From DYFC01 sp041658585 (GTDB lineage: Bacteria; Nitrospirota; Thermodesulfovibrionia; Thermodesulfovibrionales; SM23-35): a stretch of DNA of 56,287 nucleotides. Where the stretch lies: assembly GCA_041658585.1 (NCBI GenBank), contig JBAZZX010000014.1, positions 1 to 56,287 on the forward strand. The letters run 5' to 3'. The notes under the pieces are model-generated. The model had not been told where the DNA came from. It saw only the letters and a list, made by a program, of their open reading frames with translations, and did no database searches. Made by a program: the position numbers and the translations under genes. The first letter of the stretch is position 1, and every line of letters starts with the position of its first letter. This document shows positions 6,572 through 14,805 of the stretch, piece after piece.

Positions 6572-7768
6572 TCAAGTCCTGTAGTCCGCATTAATCCTGA
6601 TATATTCTTCCGTCAAATCACAGGTAAAAACTTTAGCTGAAGCTTTTCCGAGATGAAGGTCGATGACGATGTTTACCTCTTTGTTCTTTAAGATACCTCC
6701 GGCCTCTTTATCCTTTCCCGTTGTCAGCCCTTTATCGACTATTTTTACTTTGCCGATAAAGAGATCCACCAGTTCTTCCCTGAAAAAGATACCCGAATAT
6801 CCGAGGGCAGCCATGATGCGCCCCCAGTTGGCATCATTTCCGTAGACCGCTGTTTTTACAAGGTTTGAATTAGCTATCGCTAAAGCGGCTTTTTCTGCAT
6901 CCGCTTCACTTTTTGCGCCTTTAATTTCAACCTCAATATATTTTGTTGCGCCCTCCCCGTCCCCGGCTATCATCTTCGCCAGTTCAACGGTTAATTCCGA
7001 TAAAGCCTTTCTGAACGGCAGATAGGCTTCCGTTTTTTCGGTAACCGGAGGATTGCCGAGAATGCCGTTAGCCATAATCAGGACAGTATCGTTTGTCGAC
7101 ATATCACCGTCAATGGTAAGCCTGTTGAATGATTTTTTCACGACTTCCTGCAGCGTCCTGCCCAGGGTCTTTTGATCGACTGCGATGTCTGTCAGGATAA
7201 AGCATAGCATAGTAGCCATGTTAGGGCAGATCATGCCTGCGCCTTTGCAGATGCCTGCTATTGTGCCGGTTTGATCACCAACTCTGACCCTCTTCTTCAC
7301 AATTTTAGGGAACGTGTCGGTGGTCATTATTGCCGCTGCAACATCTTCAAAAGAAGAGCGCCCCACGCCGGATACAAGTTCTGCAATCGCCGGCCTTATT
7401 CTCTCCATAGGCATCGTGGAACCGATGACGCCGGTAGAGGAGACATATACCAGGGAAGGTTTGATATGCAGACCTTTGGACACACTTCCTGCCATTTCGT
7501 TTGCATCACGGAGACCCTGTTCGCCTCTGCAGGCATTTGCGTTTCCGCTGTTGACTATTATCGCCTGTCCCCTGCCGGATTTTATTTTTCTCATATCAAT
7601 CCTGACAGGCGCGGCCTTCACCCTGTTTGTTGTGAAAGCGCCGGCCATGTTGGCCTCAACTTCGGAATATATCAGTGCAAGGTCTTTTCTGCCGGGTTTT
7701 TTGATCGCTGCTTCTATGGTTGAGAAAAGGAAACCTTTCGGAGCGTTTACGGATATTTTTTTATTCAT
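6572..7768 (-). CDS. argJ: Bifunctional glutamate N-acetyltransferase / ornithine acetyltransferase
   Basis: 398 residues, normal family length. ArgJ moves the acetyl group from N-acetylornithine to glutamate, closing the cyclic arginine pathway, and often also makes N-acetylglutamate from acetyl-CoA. Seen: the oxyanion-hole STG (111-113) and the KGAGMICPNMATML segment, where autocleavage before Thr186 creates the catalytic nucleophile and the beta chain. AGDGEGATK and the C-terminal ITKADYRT-like ending (INADYRT) are also present. The start lies two bases after the argC stop, so the two form an operon. Confidence 0.95.
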   Translation of the reverse strand: MNKKISVNAPKGFLFSTIEAAIKKPGRKDLALIYSEVEANMAGAFTTNRVKAAPVRIDMRKIKSGRGQAIIVNSGNANACRGEQGLRDANEMAGSVSKGLHIKPSLVYVSSTGVIGSTMPMERIRPAIAELVSGVGRSSFEDVAAAIMTTDTFPKIVKKRVRVGDQTGTIAGICKGAGMICPNMATMLCFILTDIAVDQKTLGRTLQEVVKKSFNRLTIDGDMSTNDTVLIMANGILGNPPVTEKTEAYLPFRKALSELTVELAKMIAGDGEGATKYIEVEIKGAKSEADAEKAALAIANSNLVKTAVYGNDANWGRIMAALGYSGIFFREELVDLFIGKVKIVDKGLTTGKDKEAGGILKNKEVNIVIDLHLGKASAKVFTCDLTEEYIRINADYRT

Positions 7769-7770
7769 TG

Positions 7771-8811
7771 TTATGGTATCAGCGGAAGCGAGTCCAGCCC
7801 TGTCTTTTCCTCAAAGCCCATCATGATATTCATGTTATGCACTGCCTGACCCGAGGCGCCTTTCACGAGATTGTCTATTGCAGTGACGATAATCAGTGTC
7901 TTCGTCCTCTCATTCAGTTTCAACCCTATTTCGCAGTAATTAGTGCCCCTGACATTTTTTATGTTCGGATATCGTCCGGGCTTTAGGACCCTGACAAATG
8001 ACTCACTTTTATAGAATCCTTCATAAACCTTCATAACACCTTCTGCGGTGTATTTTTTTATCAGAGGAGCATAAATGGTTGTCAGAATACCCCTGTCCAA
8101 CGGGAGCAAATGAGGCGTAAAATTGACTGTAATCCGACCGCCATAGGCTGCGGAAAGCTCCTGCTCGATTTCAGGGGTATGGCGATGTGTGCCGATTGCA
8201 TATGCCTTAAACCCCTCATTGACCTCGCAGTATGAAAAAGCGACATCGGATTTCCTGCCGGCGCCGCTTGTGCCGGACTTTGAATCTATAATAATTGATG
8301 AAGCATCGATTATCTTATTTTTTAAAGCAGGCAGAAGGCCCAGTATTGCCCCGGTCGGATAACATCCGGGGTTTGCTATCAGGTCTGCCTTCCTGATCTT
8401 GTTTCTGTATATTTCAGGCAGGCCATAGACGGCCTTTTTGAGTGTTTTCTGAAATCCGTGCGGCACCTTATACCAGTCTTCATATACATCAGGGTCTCTC
8501 AGACGATAATCGGCAGATAAGTCGATGACCTTTTTCCCCTGCCGATAAAAAAAATCTACGGCCTCCTGCGACTTTGCATGGGGAAGCGCCATAAAAAACA
8601 GGTCCGCCTTTTTCAGGATCTCTTCTTTTCGCAGGGGTTCATAGATCAAAGAATCGTATTTGTGAAGACCGGGGAAAAGATCGGTCACGGATTTCCCCGC
8701 GGATTTTTCAGAGGTGACGCCGGCGACAACAACTTCCGGATGGTTCGAAAGGATGCGCAGCAGCTCGCAGCCCGCATATCCGCTGCCGCCGCATATAAAT
8801 ACCTTAAGCAT
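7771..8811 (-). CDS. argC: N-acetyl-gamma-glutamyl-phosphate reductase
   Basis: 346 residues. ArgC reduces N-acetylglutamyl phosphate to the semialdehyde with NADPH, the third step of arginine synthesis. Seen: the nucleotide-binding GGSGYAGCELLRIL near the N-terminus, FMALPHAKS, the active-site Cys150 in ANPGCYPTG, and HRHTPEIEQEL with the catalytic His. Upstream of the start is a 210-base gap holding a large inverted repeat. argJ follows with a two-base gap. Confidence 0.95.
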   Translation of the reverse strand: MLKVFICGGSGYAGCELLRILSNHPEVVVAGVTSEKSAGKSVTDLFPGLHKYDSLIYEPLRKEEILKKADLFFMALPHAKSQEAVDFFYRQGKKVIDLSADYRLRDPDVYEDWYKVPHGFQKTLKKAVYGLPEIYRNKIRKADLIANPGCYPTGAILGLLPALKNKIIDASSIIIDSKSGTSGAGRKSDVAFSYCEVNEGFKAYAIGTHRHTPEIEQELSAAYGGRITVNFTPHLLPLDRGILTTIYAPLIKKYTAEGVMKVYEGFYKSESFVRVLKPGRYPNIKNVRGTNYCEIGLKLNERTKTLIIVTAIDNLVKGASGQAVHNMNIMMGFEEKTGLDSLPLIP

Positions 8812-8844
8812 TAGTCGTTACCCGCTCGTTATAAAAGTGTTCCA

Positions 8845-8938
8845 ATAACACGGTTCCCGAAAGCTCTGCATTTTATGAATCGCAAATAATTCGTTGCGCT
8901 GCAGGAATTTTTCCGAAAGCTTTCGGGAACCGTGTTAT
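8845..8938. repeat. MITE-like element with 21-bp perfect inverted ends
   Basis: Arms at 8845-8865 (begins ATAACACGGTTCCCGAAAGC) and 8918-8938 are exact reverse complements, and an inner CTGCA/TGCAG pair continues the hairpin. It lies between argC and rpsI. The arm tip CCCGAAAGCTTTCGGG-type sequence also forms the core of the element at 26562-26653. Confidence 0.85.
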
Positions 8939-9022
8939 AAACAACTACAGGGAATTGGTCATAAGCCGCAGACCGATAATCGTCCTTTCACTAATGACCA
9001 ATGGCCGTTGACTGACGTATTC

Positions 9023-9415
9023 CTATCTCTTTGAGAACTGGAATCTCTTACGGGCGCCCTTCTGACCGTATTTCTTTCTTTCCTTTTCTCTCGGGTCTCT
9101 TGTGAGAAATCCTTCTTTTTTCAGTCTCCCGCGCAGGTCGCTGTTCATATCAACGATAGCCCTTGAGATGCCGTGCTTAACGGCGCCTGCCTGGCCCGAG
9201 GGTCCGCCGCCGGTCACCTTTGCCGTGACGTCATATTTCCCTGTAATCCCCGCCAGTTCTATCGGCTGCCGGATAACCATTCTGAGTGTTTCTCTCGGGA
9301 AATAAACGTCCGCCGGTTTTTTGTTGACGGTTATCTGTCCGTTCCCGGGCATCATGGTGACTCTCGCTACCGAGGTCTTCCTTCTGCCTGTTGCATTGTA
9401 TTGAATCTCTGCCAT
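9023..9415 (-). CDS. rpsI: 30S ribosomal protein S9
   Basis: 130 residues, full length. It shows the S9 signatures GRRKTSVARV near the start, GGGPSGQAGAVKHGISRA in the middle, and a basic tail ending KRFQFSKR that reaches into the ribosomal P site. It lies 29 bases after rplM, the universal L13-S9 pair, and both should be read from the promoter upstream of rplM. Confidence 0.98.
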   Translation of the reverse strand: MAEIQYNATGRRKTSVARVTMMPGNGQITVNKKPADVYFPRETLRMVIRQPIELAGITGKYDVTAKVTGGGPSGQAGAVKHGISRAIVDMNSDLRGRLKKEGFLTRDPREKERKKYGQKGARKRFQFSKR

Positions 9416-9444
9416 TCGTAGCTCCTTTAATCAAATAGCCGTTC

Positions 9445-9873
9445 TTAAACGGTCAAAATTTCGGGTTTCTGTGCTTCATGCGGATGCGCGGACCCCTTAT
9501 ACACCTTTAGTTTCTTTATCATCGCCCTGCCGAGTCTGCCTTTCGGAAGCATACCCCAGACGGCATCGGTCATGATCTTTTCGGGACAACGTGCAAGACG
9601 GTGTCTGGCATTCTCCGACTTTAATCCGCCCGGATAACCCGAGTGGCTGTAATACATCTTCTGATCGAGCTTCCTGCCGGTAAACTTCACCTTTTCCGCG
9701 TTTATGACGATAATGAAATCGCCCGTATCGACGTTGGGTGTATATATAGGCTTGTTCTTTCCATGCAGGCGGTCTGCAATCTTGACTGCGAGCCTGCCGA
9801 GAACGGCGTCTCTGGCGTCGACGATATACCATTTCCGTTGTATATCGTCTTTTTTGGCAAAAATAGTCCTCAT
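9445..9873 (-). CDS. rplM: 50S ribosomal protein L13
   Basis: 142 residues. L13 is an early assembly protein of the large subunit. Typical segments are WYIVDARDAVLGRLA, GDFIIVINAEKVKFTGRK, YYSHSGYPGG and GMLPKGRLGRAM. First gene of the rplM-rpsI operon. Confidence 0.98.
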   Translation of the reverse strand: MRTIFAKKDDIQRKWYIVDARDAVLGRLAVKIADRLHGKNKPIYTPNVDTGDFIIVINAEKVKFTGRKLDQKMYYSHSGYPGGLKSENARHRLARCPEKIMTDAVWGMLPKGRLGRAMIKKLKVYKGSAHPHEAQKPEILTV

Positions 9874-9907
9874 TGTTTCACCTTCCTTTGCTGATATTAA
9901 GACTATT

Positions 9908-9937
9908 AAGATAATAAAATAAGGTGGTAATTGTCAA
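9908..9937 (-). promoter_or_regulatory. Candidate promoter of rplM-rpsI
   Basis: On the minus strand a perfect TTGACA (9937-9932) precedes an A/T-rich -10 region. TATCTT lies at an 18-base spacing and TATTAT at 15; neither is ideal. Confidence 0.4.
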
Positions 9938-9939
9938 CT

Positions 9940-10500
9940 CTATACCCTTCCCTGCCTGCCAACGACCCTGTTTAAATCTACTCCGATCAGCTCGGCTGAA
10001 GATTTCCACCGGTCATTTACCGGTGTTTCAAAGATAATTTTATTGCTGACAGGCGCAATAAGCCATCCGTCCGTCATCAGTTCATATTCAAGCTGACCGG
10101 ACGCCCATCCGGCAAATCCGAGGGTAAAAAGAAATTTTGCGGGACCTTTGCCCGAGGCTACATCAACGAGTATTTCTTTTGATGTTGTAAGGGAGAGACT
10201 GTCGTTGATCTTTATTGAAGGGTAGTAGAGGTCTGAAGATGAATAAAGGATATATCCCTGTTCCGGCTTAACAGGACCGCCGTAATATACCGGCAGGTCC
10301 ATTATGCATTCTTTAATATCCAGTCCGCCGCTTAACGGTATAAAACTACTTAAAAGCAAGCGGTTTATTATAAGTCCGAAGGCCCCGTCTTTCGTATGGT
10401 CGCAGATAAGGACCACCGTCCGCTCAAAATTAGGGTCTTTTAAACCGGGGACGGCGATGAGAAACATGCCCGACAGATTCCTGATATCGATCTTGTTCAT
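9940..10500 (-). CDS. AlgH/YqgE (UPF0301) family protein
   Basis: 186 residues from the ATG at 10500; an in-frame TTG two codons earlier is less likely. Family segments: GMFLIAVPGLKDPNFERTVVLICDH near the start, GAFGLIINRL, the YYGGPVKPEQGYILY block and GFAGWASGQLEYEL. The fold is known but the biochemical role is not. A linkage to alginate regulation was proposed in Pseudomonas. It stands between rplM and rnhA on the same strand. Confidence 0.9.
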   Translation of the reverse strand: MNKIDIRNLSGMFLIAVPGLKDPNFERTVVLICDHTKDGAFGLIINRLLLSSFIPLSGGLDIKECIMDLPVYYGGPVKPEQGYILYSSSDLYYPSIKINDSLSLTTSKEILVDVASGKGPAKFLFTLGFAGWASGQLEYELMTDGWLIAPVSNKIIFETPVNDRWKSSAELIGVDLNRVVGRQGRV

Positions 10501-10569
10501 AGTCAATCAATCTAAACGTTACAAAACATATTATTTATCTTTCATTTTATGCAACTGAGGGGTTAAGAT

Positions 10570-11025
10570 TTATCCTTTTTTGCATTTCGGGATCGCAAGC
10601 CTTGCGAGGTTATCGCAGCGCTCGTTTTCCGTATGCGCGTTATGCCCCCTAACCCATTCCCATACAATTTCATGACCTTTGGAAAGCTTCAGGAGCATTT
10701 CCCACAGATCTTTGTTGAGGACCTCCTGCTTCCGGTTGTTCAACCAGTTGTTTTTGAGCCATGAATAAATCCATGATGTCATGCCCTGCACCACATAATT
10801 TGAGTCGGTCACCACTTTCACCCTGCAGGGCTTTTTCAGAGCTTCTAATGCCTTAATGACCGCCGTCAACTCCATCCGATTGTTCGTAGTCAGTGTCTCG
10901 CAGCCGGAGAGTTCCTTTTCGCGTTCTCCCGACCTTAGAATAATACCATAACCGCCTGCCCCCGGGTTTCCGCTGCACGCGCCGTCCGTAAAAATTTCAA
11001 CAAAGGGCTTTTCTTCTTTTCTCAT
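10570..11025 (-). CDS. rnhA: Ribonuclease HI
   Basis: 151 residues. It cleaves the RNA strand of RNA-DNA hybrids with two metal ions. All four acidic catalytic residues are visible: D14 (FTDGACSGNPG), E52 (NNRMELTAV), D74 (VVTDSNYV) and D138 (ERCDNLAR), plus the HNAHTEN loop with the conserved His. Cytoplasmic. Same strand as the AlgH gene, 69 bases upstream of it. Confidence 0.96.
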   Translation of the reverse strand: MRKEEKPFVEIFTDGACSGNPGAGGYGIILRSGEREKELSGCETLTTNNRMELTAVIKALEALKKPCRVKVVTDSNYVVQGMTSWIYSWLKNNWLNNRKQEVLNKDLWEMLLKLSKGHEIVWEWVRGHNAHTENERCDNLARLAIPKCKKG

Positions 11026-11116
11026 CGAAAATTTCCTATATTGTACCTTAACGCCTCAATAGAATGCATTACCGAATAATTTCATTGTTTACACTCCTGT
11101 GATACAATAAACTTTC

Positions 11117-11968
11117 ATGAGGATTTCCGTCATAATACCTACATTAAATGCCGGCGCATCTATAGGCGAACTCCTGTCAAAACTCCTTTCACAGACTATG
11201 CCGCCCTTCGAAATCATCGTTATAGATTCCTCATCAGGCGATACGACTGTTAATATTGCGGAGGGAATGGGCGCCAAAACAATCGTGATCCCGCAATCCG
11301 CTTTCAACCACGGCGGCACAAGAAACAGAGCAGCCATGGAAGCAAAAGGCGATATACTGATCTTTATGACTCAGGACGCCTTGCCATGCGATACCATATT
11401 GATTGAAAAATTGACCGACCCGCTGAGAGCTTCTCCTGTTGCCGCCGCCTTCGGCAGACATATCCCGAACCAAAACGCATCCCTTCTTGAAGCCTTTGCC
11501 AGGGGATTCAACTACCCTGAGCAGGGGTCAATCAAGGGGATCAATGATGTAAAAGCCTACGGCATCAAGACCTTCTTTTTTAGCAATGTATGTTCCGCAA
11601 TAAAAAAGGATGCTTTTTTAAAAGCCGGCCTCTTTCCGGAAGGAGTCCCTTCAAACGAAGATATGCTCCTTGCCGCAAAATTGATCATAAACGGTAATAA
11701 AATAGCATATGTGCCGAACGCAAAGGTAATCCATTCCCATAACTATTCGCTTTTAAAACAGTTCGGCAGGTATTATAATATCGGCTCATCATTAAGAAAA
11801 AACGGGTGGGTTCTACAGTATGCGAGGTCTGAGGGAGAAGGTGCAAGGTTCATGAAAGAGCAGGTCCTTTTTGTCATAAAACGGAAAAAATATATCTTGC
11901 TGCCTTATATTTTTTCGGAGGCTTTTGCAAAATATACCGGCTTCCGTTTGGGACTTATTACAGGATGA
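11117..11968 (+). CDS. Family 2 glycosyltransferase (rhamnosyltransferase-like)
   Basis: 283 residues with a GT-A fold. The N-terminal nucleotide-sugar site reads SVIIPTLNAGASIGELL, then IIVIDSSSGDTT. FNHGGTRNRA is typical of rhamnosyltransferase-type members, followed by DILIFMTQDALP, the acceptor-side NEDMLLAAKL, and VIHSHNYS. No membrane anchor is obvious. It probably adds a sugar during cell-surface polysaccharide assembly. Its stop overlaps the next gene, a lipid-carrier sugar transferase, by four bases (ATGA), so the two act together. Donor and acceptor cannot be named. Confidence 0.85.
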   Translation: MRISVIIPTLNAGASIGELLSKLLSQTMPPFEIIVIDSSSGDTTVNIAEGMGAKTIVIPQSAFNHGGTRNRAAMEAKGDILIFMTQDALPCDTILIEKLTDPLRASPVAAAFGRHIPNQNASLLEAFARGFNYPEQGSIKGINDVKAYGIKTFFFSNVCSAIKKDAFLKAGLFPEGVPSNEDMLLAAKLIINGNKIAYVPNAKVIHSHNYSLLKQFGRYYNIGSSLRKNGWVLQYARSEGEGARFMKEQVLFVIKRKKYILLPYIFSEAFAKYTGFRLGLITG

Positions 11969-13410
11969 AGGATTTAACGAAATTCATCAAATTCTTTTTT
12001 CAGCTTGCGTGTCTCGTGGCAGTTGACCTTTCCGCTTTTTACACCTCGCTCTTTATTGCCTGGATAATAAGAGCGGAATTTATGCCCTTTTTTATACCCG
12101 GCTTGCCGGTTTTTCACTTTTCATGCCTGTATTTCATATCATTATGGTGGGTGCCCGCCGTTTTTATTTTTTTCATTTTCTATGAGTCACTGTATGACAG
12201 AACTATGCCTTTCTGGGATGAAACAAAACAGATCGTAAGATCGGTTTCTCTGGCAAGTATCACTTTAATGGCTATTGTAACGCTGGGGAAAATGGGCGAT
12301 ATGGTATCCCGCCTCGTTTTGCTCGGCATATGGCTCTCCTCTCTCTTCGTATTTCCCCTTTACCGGCTCTGGGGGAAAAAAATCTTATACAGCAAAGATA
12401 CGGCAAGGGAACGCATATTGATAATCGGCGCCGGTAAGGCCGGAAGGCTTGTTATGGAGGGCCTGCAGAGAGAAAAGCATATGGGATATGATGTCGCAGG
12501 TTTTCTGGATGACGACGAGCAGAAGATCGGAAAAATCGTACACGGTAAAAAAGTCTTTGGGAAGGTCTCCGAGTTTCCGAAATTCATAAAAGAACTGGAG
12601 ATAAAAACCGCTATTATCGCCATACCGTCTCTTTCTTCAGAAAAGCTTTCGGCATTGACAGCCGGCATCCAGAACAGCACCGTCAACACAATGCTCATCC
12701 CGGACCTGAAGGGCATAGCATTATTAAATACGGACCTCTTTCACCTTTTCACCGAAGAGCTGTTTTTGATGAATATAAAGAACAACCTGAAATCCATAAC
12801 AAACAGGTTTATCAAGAGGCTTTTCGATCTTGCCTTCAGCATAGTCTCGATGCCTGTCCTCCTTCCTTTGATAGGGATCATAGCCGTATTAATCAAATCC
12901 GGGACCCCCGGTCACGCCGTCTATGCGCATGAAAGGATTGGGGAAAACGGCAGGCCCTTCAGGTGTTATAAATTCAGGACGATGTACAAAGACGCCGAAG
13001 AAAAACTTCAGGAGATGTTAAGCCGGGATGAGGCGGTCCGGACCGAATGGGAGAACAACTGGAAGCTCAGGGACGACCCGAGAATAACGAGGATAGGCAA
13101 ATTTCTGAGGAAAACATCCCTTGATGAACTTCCTCAGATATTCAATGTCATGAAGGGTGAGATGAGCGTCGTCGGCCCGAGACCTTATCTGCCGCGTGAA
13201 AAATCCGATATCGACGACAACATCCATATTATAACTAGCGCAAAACCGGGCATAACCGGCCTCTGGCAGGTCTCCGGAAGAAGCAACACCGGCTACAGAT
13301 ACAGAATAAAACTCGACACCTGGTATGTCATGAACTGGTCTCTGTGGCTCGATATCGTCATAATCCTCAAGACCATAAAAGTAGTCCTCAAAGCCGAAGG
13401 CGCATATTAG
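11965..13410 (+). CDS. Undecaprenyl-phosphate sugar-1-phosphate transferase (WbaP-like)
   Basis: 481 residues in the PssY/WbaP layout. About five N-terminal membrane helices (to ~135) lead to a nucleotide-binding-like domain (ERILIIGAGKAGRLV, about 147-160) and a C-terminal bacterial sugar transferase domain (about 283-481). Key pieces of that last domain are KRLFDLAFS, ERIGENGRPFRCYKFRTM, RKTSLDELPQIFNVMKGEMS, VGPRPYLP and PGITGLWQVSGRS. It starts surface glycan synthesis by loading a hexose-1-phosphate onto the lipid carrier in the inner membrane. Coupled to the glycosyltransferase by an ATGA overlap and convergent with rapZ. The sugar (galactose or glucose) is not determinable. Confidence 0.9.
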   Translation: MKDLTKFIKFFFQLACLVAVDLSAFYTSLFIAWIIRAEFMPFFIPGLPVFHFSCLYFISLWWVPAVFIFFIFYESLYDRTMPFWDETKQIVRSVSLASITLMAIVTLGKMGDMVSRLVLLGIWLSSLFVFPLYRLWGKKILYSKDTARERILIIGAGKAGRLVMEGLQREKHMGYDVAGFLDDDEQKIGKIVHGKKVFGKVSEFPKFIKELEIKTAIIAIPSLSSEKLSALTAGIQNSTVNTMLIPDLKGIALLNTDLFHLFTEELFLMNIKNNLKSITNRFIKRLFDLAFSIVSMPVLLPLIGIIAVLIKSGTPGHAVYAHERIGENGRPFRCYKFRTMYKDAEEKLQEMLSRDEAVRTEWENNWKLRDDPRITRIGKFLRKTSLDELPQIFNVMKGEMSVVGPRPYLPREKSDIDDNIHIITSAKPGITGLWQVSGRSNTGYRYRIKLDTWYVMNWSLWLDIVIILKTIKVVLKAEGAY

Positions 13411-13416
13411 AGCGCC

Positions 13417-14271
13417 TCAGTTCAAATCTCTATGTACTATGCTCAGTTCCACGGGATGTCTTTTAAGTGACCTTTTCAGCTTTTCGACTATTGCCGGCGA
13501 CCGGTGGTTACCACCGGTACAACCGATACCGATGGTAACATAGGACCTGCCTTCTTTTATGTAATGGGGGATAAGAAAATCGATCAGGTCCTTTATTTTG
13601 CTTACATATGTCTTTGTTGTTTTATTTTTTAACACAAAATCGGCAACCTTTTTGTCCGTGCCCCTGAGAGGCTTCAGTTCAGGGACAAAATGAGGGTTGG
13701 GAAGAAACCTGACATCAAAGAGAAGGTCTATGTTCTGGGGTGGGCCGAATTTGAAGCCAAAGGAGATAAGCACTAAAGTCATGTTTTTTTTGCCGGCGGA
13801 AATACTGTAAAGACCTGTAATCATTCGCCTCAATTGATGGGGTGTGAAAGACGAGGTGTCGATGATCCTGTCGGCAGCCTCTTTTAGCGCCGACAATATC
13901 TCTTTCTCGATCTTGAGCGCATCCTCGATATTCCCCTCGATAGGGTGCGGCCTCCGGGTCTCTTTAAACCGCCGCAGCAGCACCTCCTGTTCCGCCTCAA
14001 GAAAAAGGACTTCGCTTCTGTGTTTCTGTTTCAGCGCCTTCAGGACATGGTCGACTTCAGACAGAAAACCCTTCTCCCTGATATCTATGCCGATCCCTAT
14101 CTTTTTTATCCGGGCGTTCCCTGATACTTCTGAAATGAAGGATTCGATCAGCGCGACCGGCAGGTTATCGACACAAAAAAAACCGGCGTCCTCAAGGGCC
14201 CGCAGCGCCACTGTTTTGCCGGAGCCCGAGAGACCGGTAATAATAACAACCAAAGGTATCTTATTGACCAC
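13417..14271 (-). CDS. rapZ: RapZ/YvcJ family nucleotide-binding protein
   Basis: 284 residues. An N-terminal P-loop (GLSGSGKT, 13-20) is followed by VDNLPVALIESF and DIREKGFL. A C-terminal domain carries SFGFKFGPP, DVRFLPNPHFVPELKP, and IGIGCTGGNHRSPAIVEKL near the end. In enteric bacteria RapZ binds glucosamine-6-phosphate and controls the GlmZ sRNA; elsewhere the role is less clear. It begins one base after hpf, within the classic rpoN-hpf-rapZ neighbourhood. Confidence 0.93.
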   Translation of the reverse strand: MVNKIPLVVIITGLSGSGKTVALRALEDAGFFCVDNLPVALIESFISEVSGNARIKKIGIGIDIREKGFLSEVDHVLKALKQKHRSEVLFLEAEQEVLLRRFKETRRPHPIEGNIEDALKIEKEILSALKEAADRIIDTSSFTPHQLRRMITGLYSISAGKKNMTLVLISFGFKFGPPQNIDLLFDVRFLPNPHFVPELKPLRGTDKKVADFVLKNKTTKTYVSKIKDLIDFLIPHYIKEGRSYVTIGIGCTGGNHRSPAIVEKLKRSLKRHPVELSIVHRDLN

Positions 14272-14272
14272 G

Positions 14273-14794
14273 TTACCTGACGGGTTCTATAAGCCCGAAA
14301 TTGCCGTCATTCCTCCGGTATATAACATTTATTTCCCCGCTGCCGTCATTTGTAAAAACAAAGAAAGGCTTATCCAGAAGCTCCATCTGCATGGCCGCCT
14401 CGTCGGGGCTCATGGGCTTCAGTTCAAAACGCTTGTTTTTGATTATCCTGCCGCCTTCCGCCGGAGGCGCGGCTTCTTCGGCAAAACCGGCCTTGCCCTC
14501 GGTTTTCCTGTGTGAAACAAGCTTTTCCTTATATTTTTTGATCTGTCTTTCAAGTTTTTCAGTCACCTCGTCGATCGAAGCATACACATCGCCGGTAATG
14601 CCTTCAGCCTGTATGAGAACTCCGTTTACCTTGAGCAGCACCTCCGCTTTATGCCGGTATTTTTCCACATAAAGAGTAACAATAGCCTCGGATATATTAG
14701 ACAGATACCTGTCGAACCTTATGACCTTCTTTTCCACATAACTCTTCAAAGCCGGAGTAATTTCAAGATGTCTTCCTGTAACAATAATATTCAT
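14273..14794 (-). CDS. hpf: Long ribosome hibernation promoting factor
   Basis: 173 residues, the long HPF form. An N-terminal ribosome-binding domain (MNIIVTGRHLEITPALKSYV and on, to ~95) is joined by a charged linker to a C-terminal dimerisation domain (KRFELKPMSPDEAAMQM, PFFVFTNDGSGEINVIYRR, GLIEP). It dimerises 70S ribosomes into inactive 100S particles under slow growth. It lies 11 bases after rpoN, the usual linkage. Confidence 0.95.
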   Translation of the reverse strand: MNIIVTGRHLEITPALKSYVEKKVIRFDRYLSNISEAIVTLYVEKYRHKAEVLLKVNGVLIQAEGITGDVYASIDEVTEKLERQIKKYKEKLVSHRKTEGKAGFAEEAAPPAEGGRIIKNKRFELKPMSPDEAAMQMELLDKPFFVFTNDGSGEINVIYRRNDGNFGLIEPVR

Positions 14795-14805
14795 ATATTC
14801 TCCTT

